Shown in pieces: positions 44,469 to 55,245 of a stretch of DNA of 64,000 nt (positions are counted from its first letter, which is position 1; the number at the start of each line of letters is the position of its first letter). The stretch covers positions 227,103,712 to 227,167,711 of the forward strand of contig CM023449.1 of assembly GCA_013339765.2 (NCBI GenBank). The letters are read 5' to 3'. The notes under the pieces are model-generated. The model did no database searches, was not told where the DNA came from, and saw only the letters and a list, made by a program, of their open reading frames with translations. A program made the translations under genes and the position numbers. Origin of the DNA: Haemaphysalis longicornis. Taxonomy: Eukaryota; Arthropoda; Arachnida; Ixodida; Ixodidae.

Positions 44469-44800
44469 ATGCATGATAATCGCCTATTGCGTCACTTCTT
44501 TTTTTTAATGCTGTTGATACATCCTTGTCACCAACTGTATTTGTTTAAACAAAAAGCTTTCACTTCAAATTTCACTTCATGCGACCATCGATCAGTGAGC
44601 CTGCAAGTGGCAAAGTGCCGTCACCATCCCAGCACTTTTTTCGACGCTGTAAACGTACTTAATGCTGCAAAGTTTTTTTTCTAAAGCCAAGCTCATTGCC
44701 AAAAGAGATCGGATGGGTCGGGGATGGGCTGGTGACCATGTCGCAAAACAATCGGGAGTGTCGAGGTTTTGCAGCGCCCCCTTGGCAGTGCAGGAGCCCT
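44469..44800. other. Spacer between the two tandem copies
   Basis: No homologue elsewhere in the window was noticed. Ends in GGCAGTGCAG, a possible splice acceptor before the frame at 44803. Confidence 0.35.
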
Positions 44801-44802
44801 AT

Positions 44803-44976
44803 AAGAACGAGAAAGCGACTGTGTTTTCCGAAACCGTGCTATCTCCAGGTGTCGCAATGATTCAGTTCACAGTTGAGCTCCCAAAGGATAAAGCGCAGAT
44901 ACGGGAATGGGATGTAGAGCTGCATGATACAATTGTTTATTGCCGGAAGCCAAAAGGCTTCAACAAGCTGTCGTAA
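44803..44976 (+). CDS. Possible exon or decayed frame, unknown protein
   Basis: After a possible acceptor (TTGGCAGTGCAG) the frame reads NEKATVFSETVLSPGVAMIQ, then VELPKDKAQIREWDVELHD and CRKPKGFNKLS, then stop. Copy 1 (43689 onward) reads NEKATVLSVAVLSPGVAMIQ before a stop, so the frame was once shared over at least 20 codons. The inverted E copy keeps only NCRK. The sequence looks protein-like, but I do not recognise it. It may be a dead exon carried along with the module. Confidence 0.3.
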   Translation, partial: KNEKATVFSETVLSPGVAMIQFTVELPKDKAQIREWDVELHDTIVYCRKPKGFNKLS

Positions 44977-45370
44977 ATGCACTTTTGCCCGCTGAGTGAC
45001 TTGTAGATTAGGCTCCCGGACTTTGCGAAACTGAAGTGGCTTGGTGCGTCATTCGCTATGTTTTGCAGGCATCAGTGTCGTCTGCAAGCCCCTGCTCTGC
45101 TGAGACGAAAGGACCGGGCTAGAAAGGCCGAGCGTCTGCAGTTGACATGCGCATGATCTTCGAGTTCATTACACATGACCTAGCAATCAAATCGTCTCCT
45201 CCCCATAGTCATCTCTACTTCTACCAAGTGTCTGAGCTTAGCCATACCATTTGCGAACAAGGGCTGTGTCGACCATTCAACACAGACAATAGACCATGCT
45301 TCAAATGTAGTTTAGTGGTTACAATTGACGGTTACCTAGCAATATTTTGTTAGAACTTTGAATGTTGCAT
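44805..45370 (+). repeat. Tandem duplication in module F, copy 2
   Basis: Second copy of 43680-44250, slightly closer to the inverted E-block segment (21790-22150) in the ATGATCTTCGAGTTCATT part. Confidence 0.8.
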
Positions 45371-47667
45371 GTATCATTGCTGCCATCCTCATTAGTTGAG
45401 CTTGTCGCTCATTTGTTATGAACTGCTCTGTTTCCCGTTGCTGGTTGTCCTTGTTCAAAGACATGAAAAGTCACCATTTATAGCAAAGTCGTGTCATTTC
45501 ACTCCCTGAATGTTTCTAGTTTGCTTTTAAAACTCTGTGTACAGTGAATTACCAACCGAGAAACTCAATGGCCACAAGTGTTTTTGTTTCACAAATGAAA
45601 TGCCTGAAACGAGTAAAGGAGGCAAAGTGGTCTTTTGTAGCTGCCCCCCCCAGACACAGTGTTGTCATTGCTGTAAACAGTTGTTTCCTACACCATTTAC
45701 AAGATCCATCAATTATGCTGTTTCCACCTCCGTATATTCACGTTATGCAACCTCTGCATCACAAATGCCATGAATGATAGGCAAAGAACTTGAGCCAGCT
45801 TGCTTCCTGAAATGAACTTCAGCCAGCTTGCTTCAAAGAACATTTGAACTGCAGCATGGAGAAATGCATGGCTGCTGAAGCGAGCACTCCTGAAAAAGTA
45901 AATTCCAGCTTTGTGTGCTATAAAACAATTTTTCACACTTCTTGTTTAGGAAATCTGAGGTCTTGCACTGTTCTGGTTTATGGAAGTGCCAGCTGTTATG
46001 TTTGGAACCTGCCAATCTTCCATGTCTGACATGCATGTACCGTATTTTCCGGTGTATAAGTCATTTTTTTTCTGAAACTTTCGTTGGTGCGTCTTACCTA
46101 CCAGTGAAACTTATGTACAAAATTAATGTGGTACGCGGCGGCTGCACGTGGTCCGTGCTCGAAAAGGTGCCTGTGCACTGCGTGACGTCAGCGCACATTA
46201 AGAGACGCAGCTCTATGGTCTAAATGAATGAATTATCTGTTAGCAGTTCAGAGGAAGAAGGCTTCGATGGTTTTGCCTAAATGCCATCTGTAAGTACATG
46301 CCATCTGTTTGTATCAATAAACCATTTTTGAGAAGTTAGTTCTGTCTAGACATTGGACGGTATATGCACGTCTAGCACTGCTTACATGGGGATGCGATCA
46401 AAGGAGGCGGCCGTCACAACCATGTACTTTCGCTGAACTTTCTAACGAACTGATCCTCTACGGGTTTACCTGATTAACAAGCGTGTTTTGTACACACTTA
46501 TGCACCGGTGCAACTTGTGTACGTCTTTTTTCCGGAAAAACTGCCATTTTGAGGGGCGTGCGACCTATAGACCGGACAATATGGTATGTGCACACAAAAC
46601 TGCAAAAAGACATATTTAAGTTCACTATGAAATGGGCTGGTTCAAAAATGACAACAAGCACCTGCATTCTCTTTGAGTATCCCGTGGAGCTTATCGTTTG
46701 TTGTTCCCATGGCAACTGTATACACTTCACAGGGCAGGTTGTGCGCTGTTGAAAGTTTTCTTTTGCAACAGCAAGAAAATCGGGCCTACATGCATTTTTG
46801 TGGGCATGTGAAAAAAGGCGTGTGACCCAGTTAATAGATGCCTCTATTATTCAAATATGCATCGCCCCCATGTAGGCCATTGGTCAAAAATGGAGGTAAA
46901 AGATCATAATCTGGACATGACAGGTTGTGTTGTAATAACTTCATGGGGGCTGCTTTCGATTACTCCTGTGGGTCAAATTTTTGGTCATGACGGCAGGCTG
47001 ACTTGCCTACTCTGTGGTACCTTTGAAAAAAGAAGTCGGCTTATAACTGAATGAACATGGTGTTCATTTTCATGTTTTAAACGTTTGTGGCAATAATCGA
47101 ACCACGATTGTCATGGTGCAGAAATGACCTTTCTGGCTTTATCATACAACATACTTTGCAGTTGCGAAGCAGTGCACAGTGACAGCTGTTCTTTTTTTCC
47201 TGCTTCTCGCTGTCATCTGGGACTAAGATAACCTGATGGCTGGGCATGTCATCCATGCTGAACTTGGTTAACAATGCCGAGATGCTCAGTCTAGTGGAAC
47301 TAGTAGAGCAGCCATGCTGGCCTCAGTTACATCACATCTCTCATTTCTAAATCTTAAAAACTTTATTGTTTGATAGGTACTTGTACGTTGAAGTCAAGCA
47401 TAGAGGCTGATGCAGGGACAGCTGAATGAGGTGATGTGAACTGGCTAAGAAGGAGCCAGTTGGATTGAGTGTCTGGTGGGTGGGAAATGCATTTTAGAAC
47501 ACCAGTTGTGTGGGAACAAAATGCAAAGAATGTTTGGGCAGGCAAGAACTTTGCAGCTTCCAGCACAAACAGCGATATTGTAAGTTTGGTGTTGGTGCTA
47601 GAAATGTGCCTTTATTGAACAAACCACAATTTTGCAGTTTTAGAATCCTCCTGATCAAAATACTTCT
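45371..47667. repeat. Upstream flank of module F, shared with module G
   Basis: Aligns in pieces with 59690-62400: GCGAGCACTC-TG-AAGTAAA, CTGTTCTGGTTTATGG-AGTG, TCTGACAT, GTTGTTCC-TGG and ACATGACAGGTTGTGT-GT. The pogo-like MITE at 46040-46584 is absent from G, and the foldback MITE of G is absent here. No gene seen. Confidence 0.7.
46040..46584 (+). mobile_element. 545-bp pogo/Tigger-type MITE, TA-flanked
   Basis: The ends are CCGTATTTTCCGGTGTATAAG and, inverted, CCATATTGTCCGGTCTATAGG, with TA outside (46038-46039, 46585-46586). Module G gives the empty site (TCTGACATCCACGGACAAGC). A short frame, NELSVSSSEEEGFDGF, resembles the acidic tail of pogo-type transposases, so this is an internal-deletion derivative. 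Confidence 0.85.
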
Positions 47668-47704
47668 GAGCCAGCAAGAAAGACAAGGGCTCGTCTGCAT
47701 TGCT
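47668..47704 (+). promoter_or_regulatory. Conserved pre-acceptor element, exon F
   Basis: GAGCCAGCAAGAAAGACAAG then GGCTCGTCTGCATTGCT, about 170-205 bases upstream of the F acceptor, on the plus strand like its exon. The downstream GCAGAGCGGC word is also shared with the B, C, D and G flanks. Confidence 0.45.
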
Positions 47705-47871
47705 AGCAACGCCCATGCACGTTAGGCCTCAGCAGAGCGGCTCACCTGGCAGTAATAAAGGTGCTCCCTCCTCTTTCGAGCTGGTTCTTTCCCCTTCCAC
47801 CTTCTTCTGATGTGCTCCTACCGTGTTTGCCAAAGGAAAGGCTCTCAGTGTTTCCTTCTTCCCTGTTGCAG

Positions 47872-48272
47872 GCTCCTCTTCCTCCTCAGGTGGCCACAGG
47901 GTGCAGCATGGCCCCCAACCGAGCAGTCGCCTGCTGCACTGCCAGCTGTGCAGGTACAGGACAGTGAGCCGGGGTGATCTGAACCGGCACTGGTGCAAGC
48001 ACACGGGCGAGCGCCCTTTCCCATGCAGCCAATGCGGCAAGGCCTTCTTCCAGAAGGGCGACCTGGTGAGGCACATGCGCACCCACACGGGCGAGCGCCC
48101 CTACCAGTGCCACCTGTGCCCCAAGGCATTCCCCCGAAGGGCCACACTGCTGGACCACGTGCACACCCACACAGGGGAGAGGCCCTTCCGGTGCCGCTTC
48201 TGCCCCGAGGCCTTCACATTCCGCGTCCAGCAGAAGTCACACGAGCAGAAGGAGCACAGCCACCACCCGTAG
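47872..48272 (+). CDS. C2H2 zinc-finger terminal exon F (four fingers, intact)
   Basis: Acceptor TTTCCTTCTTCCCTGTTGCAG with first exon base 47872, phase 1. The lead SSSSSGGHRVQHGPQPSSRL is followed by CQLCRYRTVSRGDLNRHWCKH, CSQCGKAFFQKGDLVRHMRTH, CHLCPKAFPRRATLLDHVHTH and CRFCPEAFTFRVQQKSHEQKEH, then SHHP and stop. All sixteen zinc ligands are present and linkers are TGERP, so it should bind DNA; target unknown. It is the inverted paralogue of E. The base composition is GC-rich against AT-rich surroundings, as expected for a maintained coding exon. An in-frame ATG at 47823 lies in the intron and is not a likely start. Confidence 0.88.
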
Positions 48273-48787
48273 TGCAGCAGGAGGGGAAGGGCCCAGTGGG
48301 GTGTGTTTGCCGACACTTGCTCCTCCAACGAGTTCAGAGGGAAGTGAGCCCTTTTTTTCCGGTCGTTAGAGAAGGGTTGTGCAGCAGGAATCACAGGAAG
48401 ACAGCCTGTTTCATCTTACTACGGCACCTGGCTCCAAGTGAAGATTTCCACATTTATCATCACATCGTTGCCTCATCAGACAAGTGGCCATGCATTGCTC
48501 CATGCTAGTGCAGGAAGTGTCATTCTGGGTGCGAACTGTGGCAGACAGTGGCATCCTGTGTTGGTCACAAGTGTCTCATGACGGGGGCTGGCCCACTAGT
48601 ACTGAGTGCCTACTTTAACGCACGCTACTGCTCTGCAGAAATAAACGAGCAAGAAGAAAATTGTGATGAGTCACCAATCATATGCATGCAAGCGCATGCC
48701 TCTATCACTCATGTAATTTCCCACCAAGAAATTGCCTTCTTTCGGTGAACAGCAGTTGACATCCAGCACTTGTCCTGTGTGCTCGTC
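48273..48787 (+). other. 3' UTR of exon F
   Basis: Homologous to the sequence downstream of D (ACCTGGCTCC, GCAGACAGTG) and, farther, of B and C (AGTTGACATCCAGCACTTGTC). Ends where the (TAG)n tail of the I-like LINE begins. Confidence 0.6.
48640..48645 (+). terminator. Poly(A) signal for exon F
   Basis: AATAAA (CAGAAATAAACGAG), about 370 bases after the stop. Confidence 0.5.
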
Positions 48788-48839
48788 TAGTAGTAGTAGT
48801 ATGAAACTTTAATGAGCCTTATAAAGTAGGAGTGGTTCC

Positions 48840-50043
48840 CTAGTCCGGGAATCCAAGTGACGACTGGGCGACCGACGCCCTAGATAACAGTAGTTGCTGG
48901 ACGTCTAGGTGGTCGCTGGTGATCAGGTTCTCCCACAGCTCATGGAGGGGGAGGGGGGAAGGAAAGGGTGGGAAGTCAGGGTTATGCGTACACTCTAATA
49001 AAATGTGGACGAGTGTGCCAGGCTTAGAGCAAAAAGTGCATTGGGCGGGAAATTGAGTGGGAAACATGTCGTGTAAGCGAATGGGATGGACGAAGGTATT
49101 CGTTTGGATGCGACGAAGGGTCGTTTCTTCTGATTTGGACAGCTTGGAGTGAGGTTGATGGAATTGTTGCCTGTCAAGTTGATAGTACTGTGTAATGTCC
49201 TGAAACGTAACCAGTGGTGTGGACTCCGCTTGTTCTTCTGGGGCCGGGAGGAGAGTGCGCAGGCTTGATGATGGGCAAAATTATTGCCTGTCAATGTACA
49301 GTGGGCGGGTGTCCAGACCATGGCGACGTTTCTTTGTGGCTGATGTTGCGAGAGGAGGCGGAAAGTTGGTGGGGCCACTCTCCCTGCCAAGAAGCTCCGA
49401 CAGGCAGCTTGGGAGTCGGTTAAGATGACCGCGCTCTTGGTGTGAATAAGTGCGAGTGCGATCACCAGTTCCTCAGCAATATGCGTGGATGTCGTGGTAA
49501 TTGAAGCACGGGTTATAAGGGCCGATTTGGTGGTGACGGTTGCAACCTTGTGCTGCCCGCCTGGAAGATTCCCATAGATGTTCTCGTGGGCTTGACTCCG
49601 TGCTTACCTTCTGCCCGGGTGGAGATCAGGGTCATGTTCTTCGGTATTGGGCGAACCCGTACAGCAGATCTCCAAGCCTCGGGGAGGACAAGAAGAGCAG
49701 GAGGAGATGGTGGATGCACGAGTCGTAAGCATTTGAGTAACCCAAGGCCCGCAGGTGTTTCAGTGAGCCGGACACGTTGGCTGGCAAAGTGGCCTTCAAT
49801 TAATTCTGAAACCGTATTATGAAGACCCAGTTGTAGAAGCCACTGAGTAGAGGTGTTCATAGGCAGGCCCAATGCCTGTTTGAATGCCTTGCGTATGAAC
49901 TTGTCAAGGGCGTTCAAGTCTCCTTTCGTGAGGCAGAGGTATGGAGCAACGTAGATAACTCTAGAGATCAGAAGTGCTCGAATCAGTCTAATCATATCTT
50001 GTTCTTTCAGGCCCCGATGGCAGTTAGAGATGCGTCGGAGCAT
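48840..50043 (-). pseudogene. I-like LINE ORF2 C-terminal half: connection, RNase H, zinc knuckle
   Basis: After the hAT-like insertion the frame continues MLRRISNCHRGLKEQDMIRL, then LYVAPYL-type connection sequence. RNase H follows, with EELVIALAL, the catalytic TDSQAA and WTPAH...GNNFAH (49273-49460). The last piece, CTFCSKPGTLVHILLECTHN, is the Cys/His motif common at the end of such proteins. The frame changes between the blocks. Confidence 0.8.
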
Positions 50044-50080
50044 GTGCGTAACTTGAGTGAATGTCTTGGATAATTTGGAT

Positions 50081-51359
50081 TAGAGCACTGCACGGGCCCG
50101 GGCCGGACCGCCCAGAGTCGATTATTGGCGGCCCGGGCCCGGGCTCAGTGCCATGGGCCCGGGCCGGGCTCGGGCTCGACGCCATGGGCCCGGGCCGGGC
50201 TCGTGCTTGAATTCATAGCCCCGGCCATTAATAGTTCCGACGTGAACTGTAGAAAAGAGCATAAAATTGAATATTCTGAGTTTACTTTTACGCGCTTCTT
50301 GATGCTAGTTGTACACATTGTTTTAAAAACATGTTTTGCTAGGTCTGATAGTCACTATAATGTATGTAATTTTATACACACTTCATGTACTGCATACACA
50401 TTTTATATTTGGGTGTATAACGTAGCAAAGATACAGTTACAAGGAATGCCCTAGAGGGGAAGGAATTAAGACACCCTGGAGCTGTACACCTATGTCTATG
50501 TACGTGTGTTTTACGATGTCGAACCAATCTAACTGCAGCTGCCATGGCTGGAAATCAAACTCGCGTGCCAGAGAAGCACCACCCCTTAACAACCACTGCA
50601 GAGAAAATATTTCAACGCACACACGTACTCGTGGATTCAAATGGGGAGCAAGAAATCTCAGCAATACCAACTTCTGACCGAGACAGCCACGTGAAATTGC
50701 CAAGAGTCTGGTCATCAAAGGTGATGGTGCCTCTCGTTTAAGAATACGAGCTATTATTACGCCGATGTGGCGTGAACTGCAGACGGTGTAAGCTAAACTA
50801 TGTGCGCTTTTAAACCCTTATTTTTTGCGTTTTATTTCAGGACGTGCTTGTACGGATTAGATGATCCGTCTGATTTGATGATTGTAGGGTTTAACGCGCC
50901 GACGCAATGCAGGAGATGAGGCGCACCGTAGTGGAGGGCTCCAGATTAATTTTGACCACCTGGGGATCTTTAACGTGCGCCGAAATCTCGCACACACGGG
51001 CGTTTTTGCTTTTCGCCTCCATCAGAAAAGCTGCCGCCGCGGCCGGGAATCGAACCCGCGACCTCGTGCTCAGCAGCGCAACGCCTTAGCCACTGATCCG
51101 TCTGATTTCCCGCTACGAAATATAATAAACAAATTTTCTTCAGCGTCTGAGACCGGGCCTGGTCACACACACACGGGCCCTCCCTAGGCTCAAAAATAAA
51201 TGACCGGGCCCGGGCCGGGCCTGGGCTTGAGACGGTGGGCCCGGGCTAGGTTCACTTATGAATGCCCGGGCCCGGACTGTGCACGGGTCCGGGTCGGGCT
51301 CGGGCTTCACAAAGCGGGGCCGGGCTCGGGCCTTAAATTCAGGCCCGTGCAGTGCTTTT
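50081..51359. mobile_element. 1279-bp GC-rich hAT-like element in the LINE
   Basis: The ends are TAGAGCACTGCACGGGCC and, inverted, AAAAGCACTGCACGGGCC. ATTTGGAT is exactly duplicated on both sides (50073-50080, 51360-51367), the 8 bp expected of hAT transposition. Removing it rejoins the LINE frame (...LTLSK to TFTQVTHM). Both ends hold degenerate GGGCCCGGGCC and GGGCTCGGGCTT repeats (50092-50220, 51195-51345). No transposase. A Ruka SINE is nested at 50877-51094. Confidence 0.9.
50877..51094 (-). mobile_element. Ruka-type SINE nested in the hAT-like element
   Basis: Minus strand GTGGCTAAGGCGTTGCGCTG and GGTTCGATTCCC, then the TTAAAGATCCCCAGGTGG body. The target duplication GATCCGTCTGATTT is exact (50863-50876, 51095-51108). 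Slightly truncated at the tRNA-like 5' end. Confidence 0.9.
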
Positions 51360-51367
51360 ATTTGGAT

Positions 51368-52492
51368 AAGGTCAGATCGTTCCGCGTATTTGCGTGTATG
51401 GTGAGACCAAGAATTTTGATTGAAGAGCTGGGTTTGATGTCCTGGCCGTCCAAATGTAAGGAGATGGGCTCAATAGTTCGAGCAGGTCGGTGCTTGCGCA
51501 CAATTATTAATTCTGACTTATGAGTTGTGCATTGAAGACCCACTGACAATGCGTAAGACTGCACAATGTCCGTGGCTTCTTGGAGAGCATCTTGTATGTT
51601 TCCTACAGTCTGTATCTGTCTATATGGTGATATCATCTGCATATAGAGCATGATGTATCTTGGGGATGGCATCCAGTTTGGGCAAGTCGATTAAGGCCAG
51701 ATTGAACAGAAGTGAGGACAATATGGAACCTTGCGGCGTGCCTCGATCAACAAGCAATATAGGATCTGACGTGAGGTCGCCAACTTTCAGGATAGCCTGG
51801 CGTTGGGTTAAAAAATCTGAAATGTAGGAGTAGACGCGATGGCCACATCCAGTCTGATTGAGCCGGGAAAGAATAGCTGAATGTAAAACGTTATCGAAGG
51901 CGCCTTTAAGATCAAGTGCTAGGATGGCCCTCGGAGAATGACGGGTAGCCGGCGCCAAGGCTTCTTCCTTCAAACGGAGGAGGATGTCGTGGGTACTGAG
52001 GTGTTTGTGGAACCCGTACATGGTATTGGGGAATAGGCCTCTGTCCTCCAAAAATGGTTGAAGACGCCTCAGTATAAGCCGTTCTACCAGCTTACCCACA
52101 CAGCATGTGAGGGATATCGGGCGCAAGTTGTCCAGATGAGGTGACTTGTTGGGCTTAGGTGTAAAGCGTATCTCCGCGGTTTTCCATTGGGGAGGCAGGC
52201 GACCAAATGACCAGTGGGTGTTAATGTGGCGAAGTAGATGATCAAGGGAGTTGCCGTCCAGGTTTGCCAGAAGCCTGGAAGTTACTTGGTCTGGTCCGGG
52301 AGCGCTATTCTTCTTGCATTCTGAGAGAGCTGATTCCAATTCGTAAATTTGAAAGTCCCTGTCAAGTAGGTCATTCGGCCGTCCTGTGTATGGGGGTGGG
52401 GAAAAGTTCTTGCTGGTGTTGAGGTATCGATCTGTTAAGGCTTGTAGAAGGGCTTTTGGGGAACCTTGATAAAAATGTATGGTCCGAATCAT
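51368..52492 (-). pseudogene. I-like LINE reverse transcriptase
   Basis: RT blocks in order: SAPGPDQV, WKTAEIRFTPKPNKSP, LRPISLTCCVGKLVE, YGFHKHLSTHDIL, LALDLKGAFDNVLHS (first catalytic Asp), GTPQGSILSSLLF and YADDITI (catalytic Asp pair). A frameshift near 51640 separates the thumb (LQCTTHKSELIIV, IKILGLTI). The domain is nearly complete, so decay is fairly recent. Confidence 0.88.
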
Positions 52493-52566
52493 GCTTCGTT
52501 TGGATTCACTCTTGCTAGTTAGGGGGTCGATCAGATGTCTAAGTAAGTGCCAAGTATTACATGTGG

Positions 52567-53690
52567 TCAGGGTCCCTTGAGGACTATCGCATAGTTGAAG
52601 CCAATTTTCTTTCGATAGTTTTTGGCGTATTCAGTAGCGGTTTGATTTAGTGCAGCGATTTTATGGTATTGGCATTTCCATCGCTTAGTGAGGCTTCGAC
52701 GGGCTTCCCAAATGTGAAGGAGCTTGGGGTTGACGCTGGGTGTTTGATAGGACGTGGCGATGCTTTCGGTGTGCATCCATACTGTTTGGACGAGGTCGTC
52801 AATCCAAGCGCTAAAAGGTTGAGTGGTGTCAATTGAGCGGGAGGATGCAGCCCTTCGGAAGGCGTCCCAATTAGTAATACGGGCCACACCTGTTTTGTCG
52901 TTGTAATGCCTATTCTGTATGGTGAGTTGAACTATGTCATGATCAGAGCCCAAATTTTCATGAGTTGAAGTCCAGATGACATCGAGATTCCTGGCTAAAA
53001 AAGATAAGTCGGGAGTTGTGTCCCTGGCAGTACTTGTGCCTGTACGGGTGGGTGATTGAGCAAGATAAGCTGAAAATCTGCTGTGGCCTGGGCCAGCAGG
53101 GCGCCTCTTTTTGTTTTGTACGTGTAACCCCACTGCGGGTGGGCGGCGTTGAAGTCGCCCGCTATGATCAATGGTCTGCCATTCACAAGGAGATTTGTAT
53201 CTCTTATAGTGGTGGCGATATCAACTGTCTTTTGAGAAGGGTGACGATATACATTCAGGATGAAAATGCTAGACTTAGTTTTAGTCGAAGTGGAGAGGAG
53301 CTCGATGAGAACTTGATTGCATCCCCGTTGTGGGGTGGTGACGTGATGAATCGCTGAGATGGTTTTATGCACTAGAGTAAGCGTAGGGAATGTGTCAATG
53401 GAACCATAAGGGACGTAGCCAGGTAGTTCGACAGATGAATTAACCTCCTGCAAGGCGACAACCGCCGGTTTTGGGTCAAGAGTGCTAATGAACTAATTTA
53501 AGGCAGCTGCTTTTTGTTTAAGACCGCGGCAGTTCCACTGAAGGATGGTCGTAATATTAGACTGGGTCCCGGCCATCTGGAAGAGATGCGGTGATGCAGT
53601 TGTCGGGAGTGCGCGAGTATGGGACGCTTCGGCTATGGGCTCTGATGGGCCCTGTAGAAGACCTCTCTTGACGCGTGGTTCCCAGTTCAT
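52567..53690 (-). pseudogene. I-like LINE ORF2 endonuclease
   Basis: ILQWNCRGLKQKAAALN opens the AP-like endonuclease. A stop at 53493-53495 precedes VVALQEVNSS (catalytic Glu). LIIAGDFNAAHPQWGY and, after a frameshift near 53040, GSDHDIVQL complete the fold. The start overlaps the ORF1 end by about 130 bases, as is common in this clade. Confidence 0.85.
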
Positions 53691-55219
53691 AATTGTGATC
53701 GGTTGAATTACCGGCGGTGGTAATTTCCTGCCGGAGGGAAGTGTGATCGGAACGTAGGGACCGGAATTCTTGCTGTAGCAACTGATTTTCCTGGCGGATG
53801 TTTTGGAGTTCTTGGGTGATGGAAGTCAACCGACTAGCTAATTCAGAAAACATGTCTTGGATCTGAGGTGGGGGAGGCAATTGTGTTTTCGTCACAGGAG
53901 GAGAGGGAGGGGCCTCTGTTGTGCCCGGATTCGGTTTCTTGTGTTTTTCATTGGGTGTTGCCTGTGTTTGCTCAAGTAAATCTAAGCGAGCCTTGAGTGA
54001 CGCTATTAATGTGTTTTGTTGCTCAAGTAGTTGAGACAGATGTTTGCAATCCACACAAGAAGTAGGGTTTTGGGGTAAGGTTGGGGGTGTTGGAGGGGTA
54101 GTTTGGGAACGAGCTGTGGGAGAGACCCGTTGGGCCCAGCTTACTTGTTTGGGCTTGTTCTGGTCTTGTGGGCGGGTAGCCGACTTGCTTCGAGAGTGGT
54201 GGCGATTATGTTCGGCTGCGTTGATTCGCGAGCTTGATCTTGATTGTCGCCTCCTTTGGCTGCTACCGTCCATGGTGGGATCCCTGGAGCTTCTTCTCGC
54301 ACCCCTGCTTGGCGTTGCCGACCGGTACCTCTGCCCACGGCTTGGGGTCTGGTCTCGAGTCGACTCTGTCCGGCGCTGTTGCTGCTCCTGCCTCTGCCTG
54401 ATGATGTACGGCATCAGGTATCCTTCAGGGCAACCTATGGCACTCGTGACGTGATCTCCCCCCCACAGCGTGCACTTGGCCACGCAGGGGTGGTCTGGGG
54501 CCGGGTCTCGTAAGCTGCACCCGTGGCAAACTCGTGTTCCTGGCTGTGGGCAGGCAGTGCTACGGTGACCCACTTCGTAGCATATCTCGCAGACGGCCAC
54601 GGTCTTCTTGTGCAGGGTGCACCGATACTCCGCTCCATACAGCCAGAGGTAGTGCGGCACTTTGTGCCCCGAGAACGTTAAAAAGACGGTGGTTGAGTCA
54701 TTTCCCATGCGTTTCGCCGTGTAGATTTCGAAGCCATCCTGAAGTATATTCTCCTTGATTTCTTGGATAGTGAGTCGCTTTGGCACGCCTTGAATCACTC
54801 CCTTCACAGCATCGTTGGGGGCTAGCCCGTACAATTCCACAAGATGTTCTGTTCCTTCGATCATGATCTTGGTCACTCGGAACAAATTCTCCGCCACTTC
54901 TTTGGCCAGGAGTGCTGACGGTTGCCGTGTTTTGGTTCTGGTCGACCCGTAGTTTGAAGTTTGCTTGCCGCCACGTTGTGTTGGTGGCGTGTAGCAGAGC
55001 CAGCAACAATTCAGACGGTGCGAGCTTGCCCACGTTGAGTCCGTTTCGCGGCCAGAGAACTAATTTGTAATCGTCCAGGGGAAGAGGCACTGGTCTGGGT
55101 GCTCGCTTTGTCCTTGGGGGTCGTGGTTTCTCTTCCTGGGGTGAGGAAGGCGGCGGCTGCCGGTTGATCTGACATAGCTGTTGTCGGTCTCTTCGGCGTT
55201 GCGCCTTCGAGACGTTCAT
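53557..55219 (-). pseudogene. I-like LINE ORF1 (gag-like) with CCHC knuckles
   Basis: The first part (55219 to about 54900) has a basic N-terminus (MNVSKAQRRRDRQQLCQINR) and, after one frameshift, a 446-codon frame to 53557. In that frame CEICYEVGHRSTAC (residues 103-116) is a Cys-x2-Cys-x4-His-x4-Cys knuckle, followed by two diverged ones to residue 156. An Arg/Ser-rich stretch follows, then two coiled-coil segments (about 296-316, 358-400). The protein coats LINE RNA (family knowledge). Apart from the frameshift it is long and clean. Confidence 0.85.
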
Positions 55220-55245
55220 GATCCACTCGCCTGCCGCCGGTTAAT

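Larger units (their letters stand above)
48788..55245 (-). mobile_element. I-like LINE with RNase H, decayed
   Basis: On the minus strand, in order: ORF1 with CCHC knuckles (53557-55219), ORF2 endonuclease, reverse transcriptase, RNase H and a C-terminal Cys/His knuckle, ending in a (TAC)n tail (48788-48801). The ORF order with RNase H places it in the I superfamily. Frameshifts near 54900 and 53040, a stop at 53493-53495 and other lesions show it is dead. It is split at 50081-51359 by a hAT-like element. It lies between the F 3' UTR and unassigned sequence; no target duplication was found. Confidence 0.88.

Noticed and set aside
47823..47871. ATG at 47823 as start of the F protein
   Set aside because: It lies upstream of the conserved acceptor. 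Equivalent in-frame ATGs are missing in most copies.
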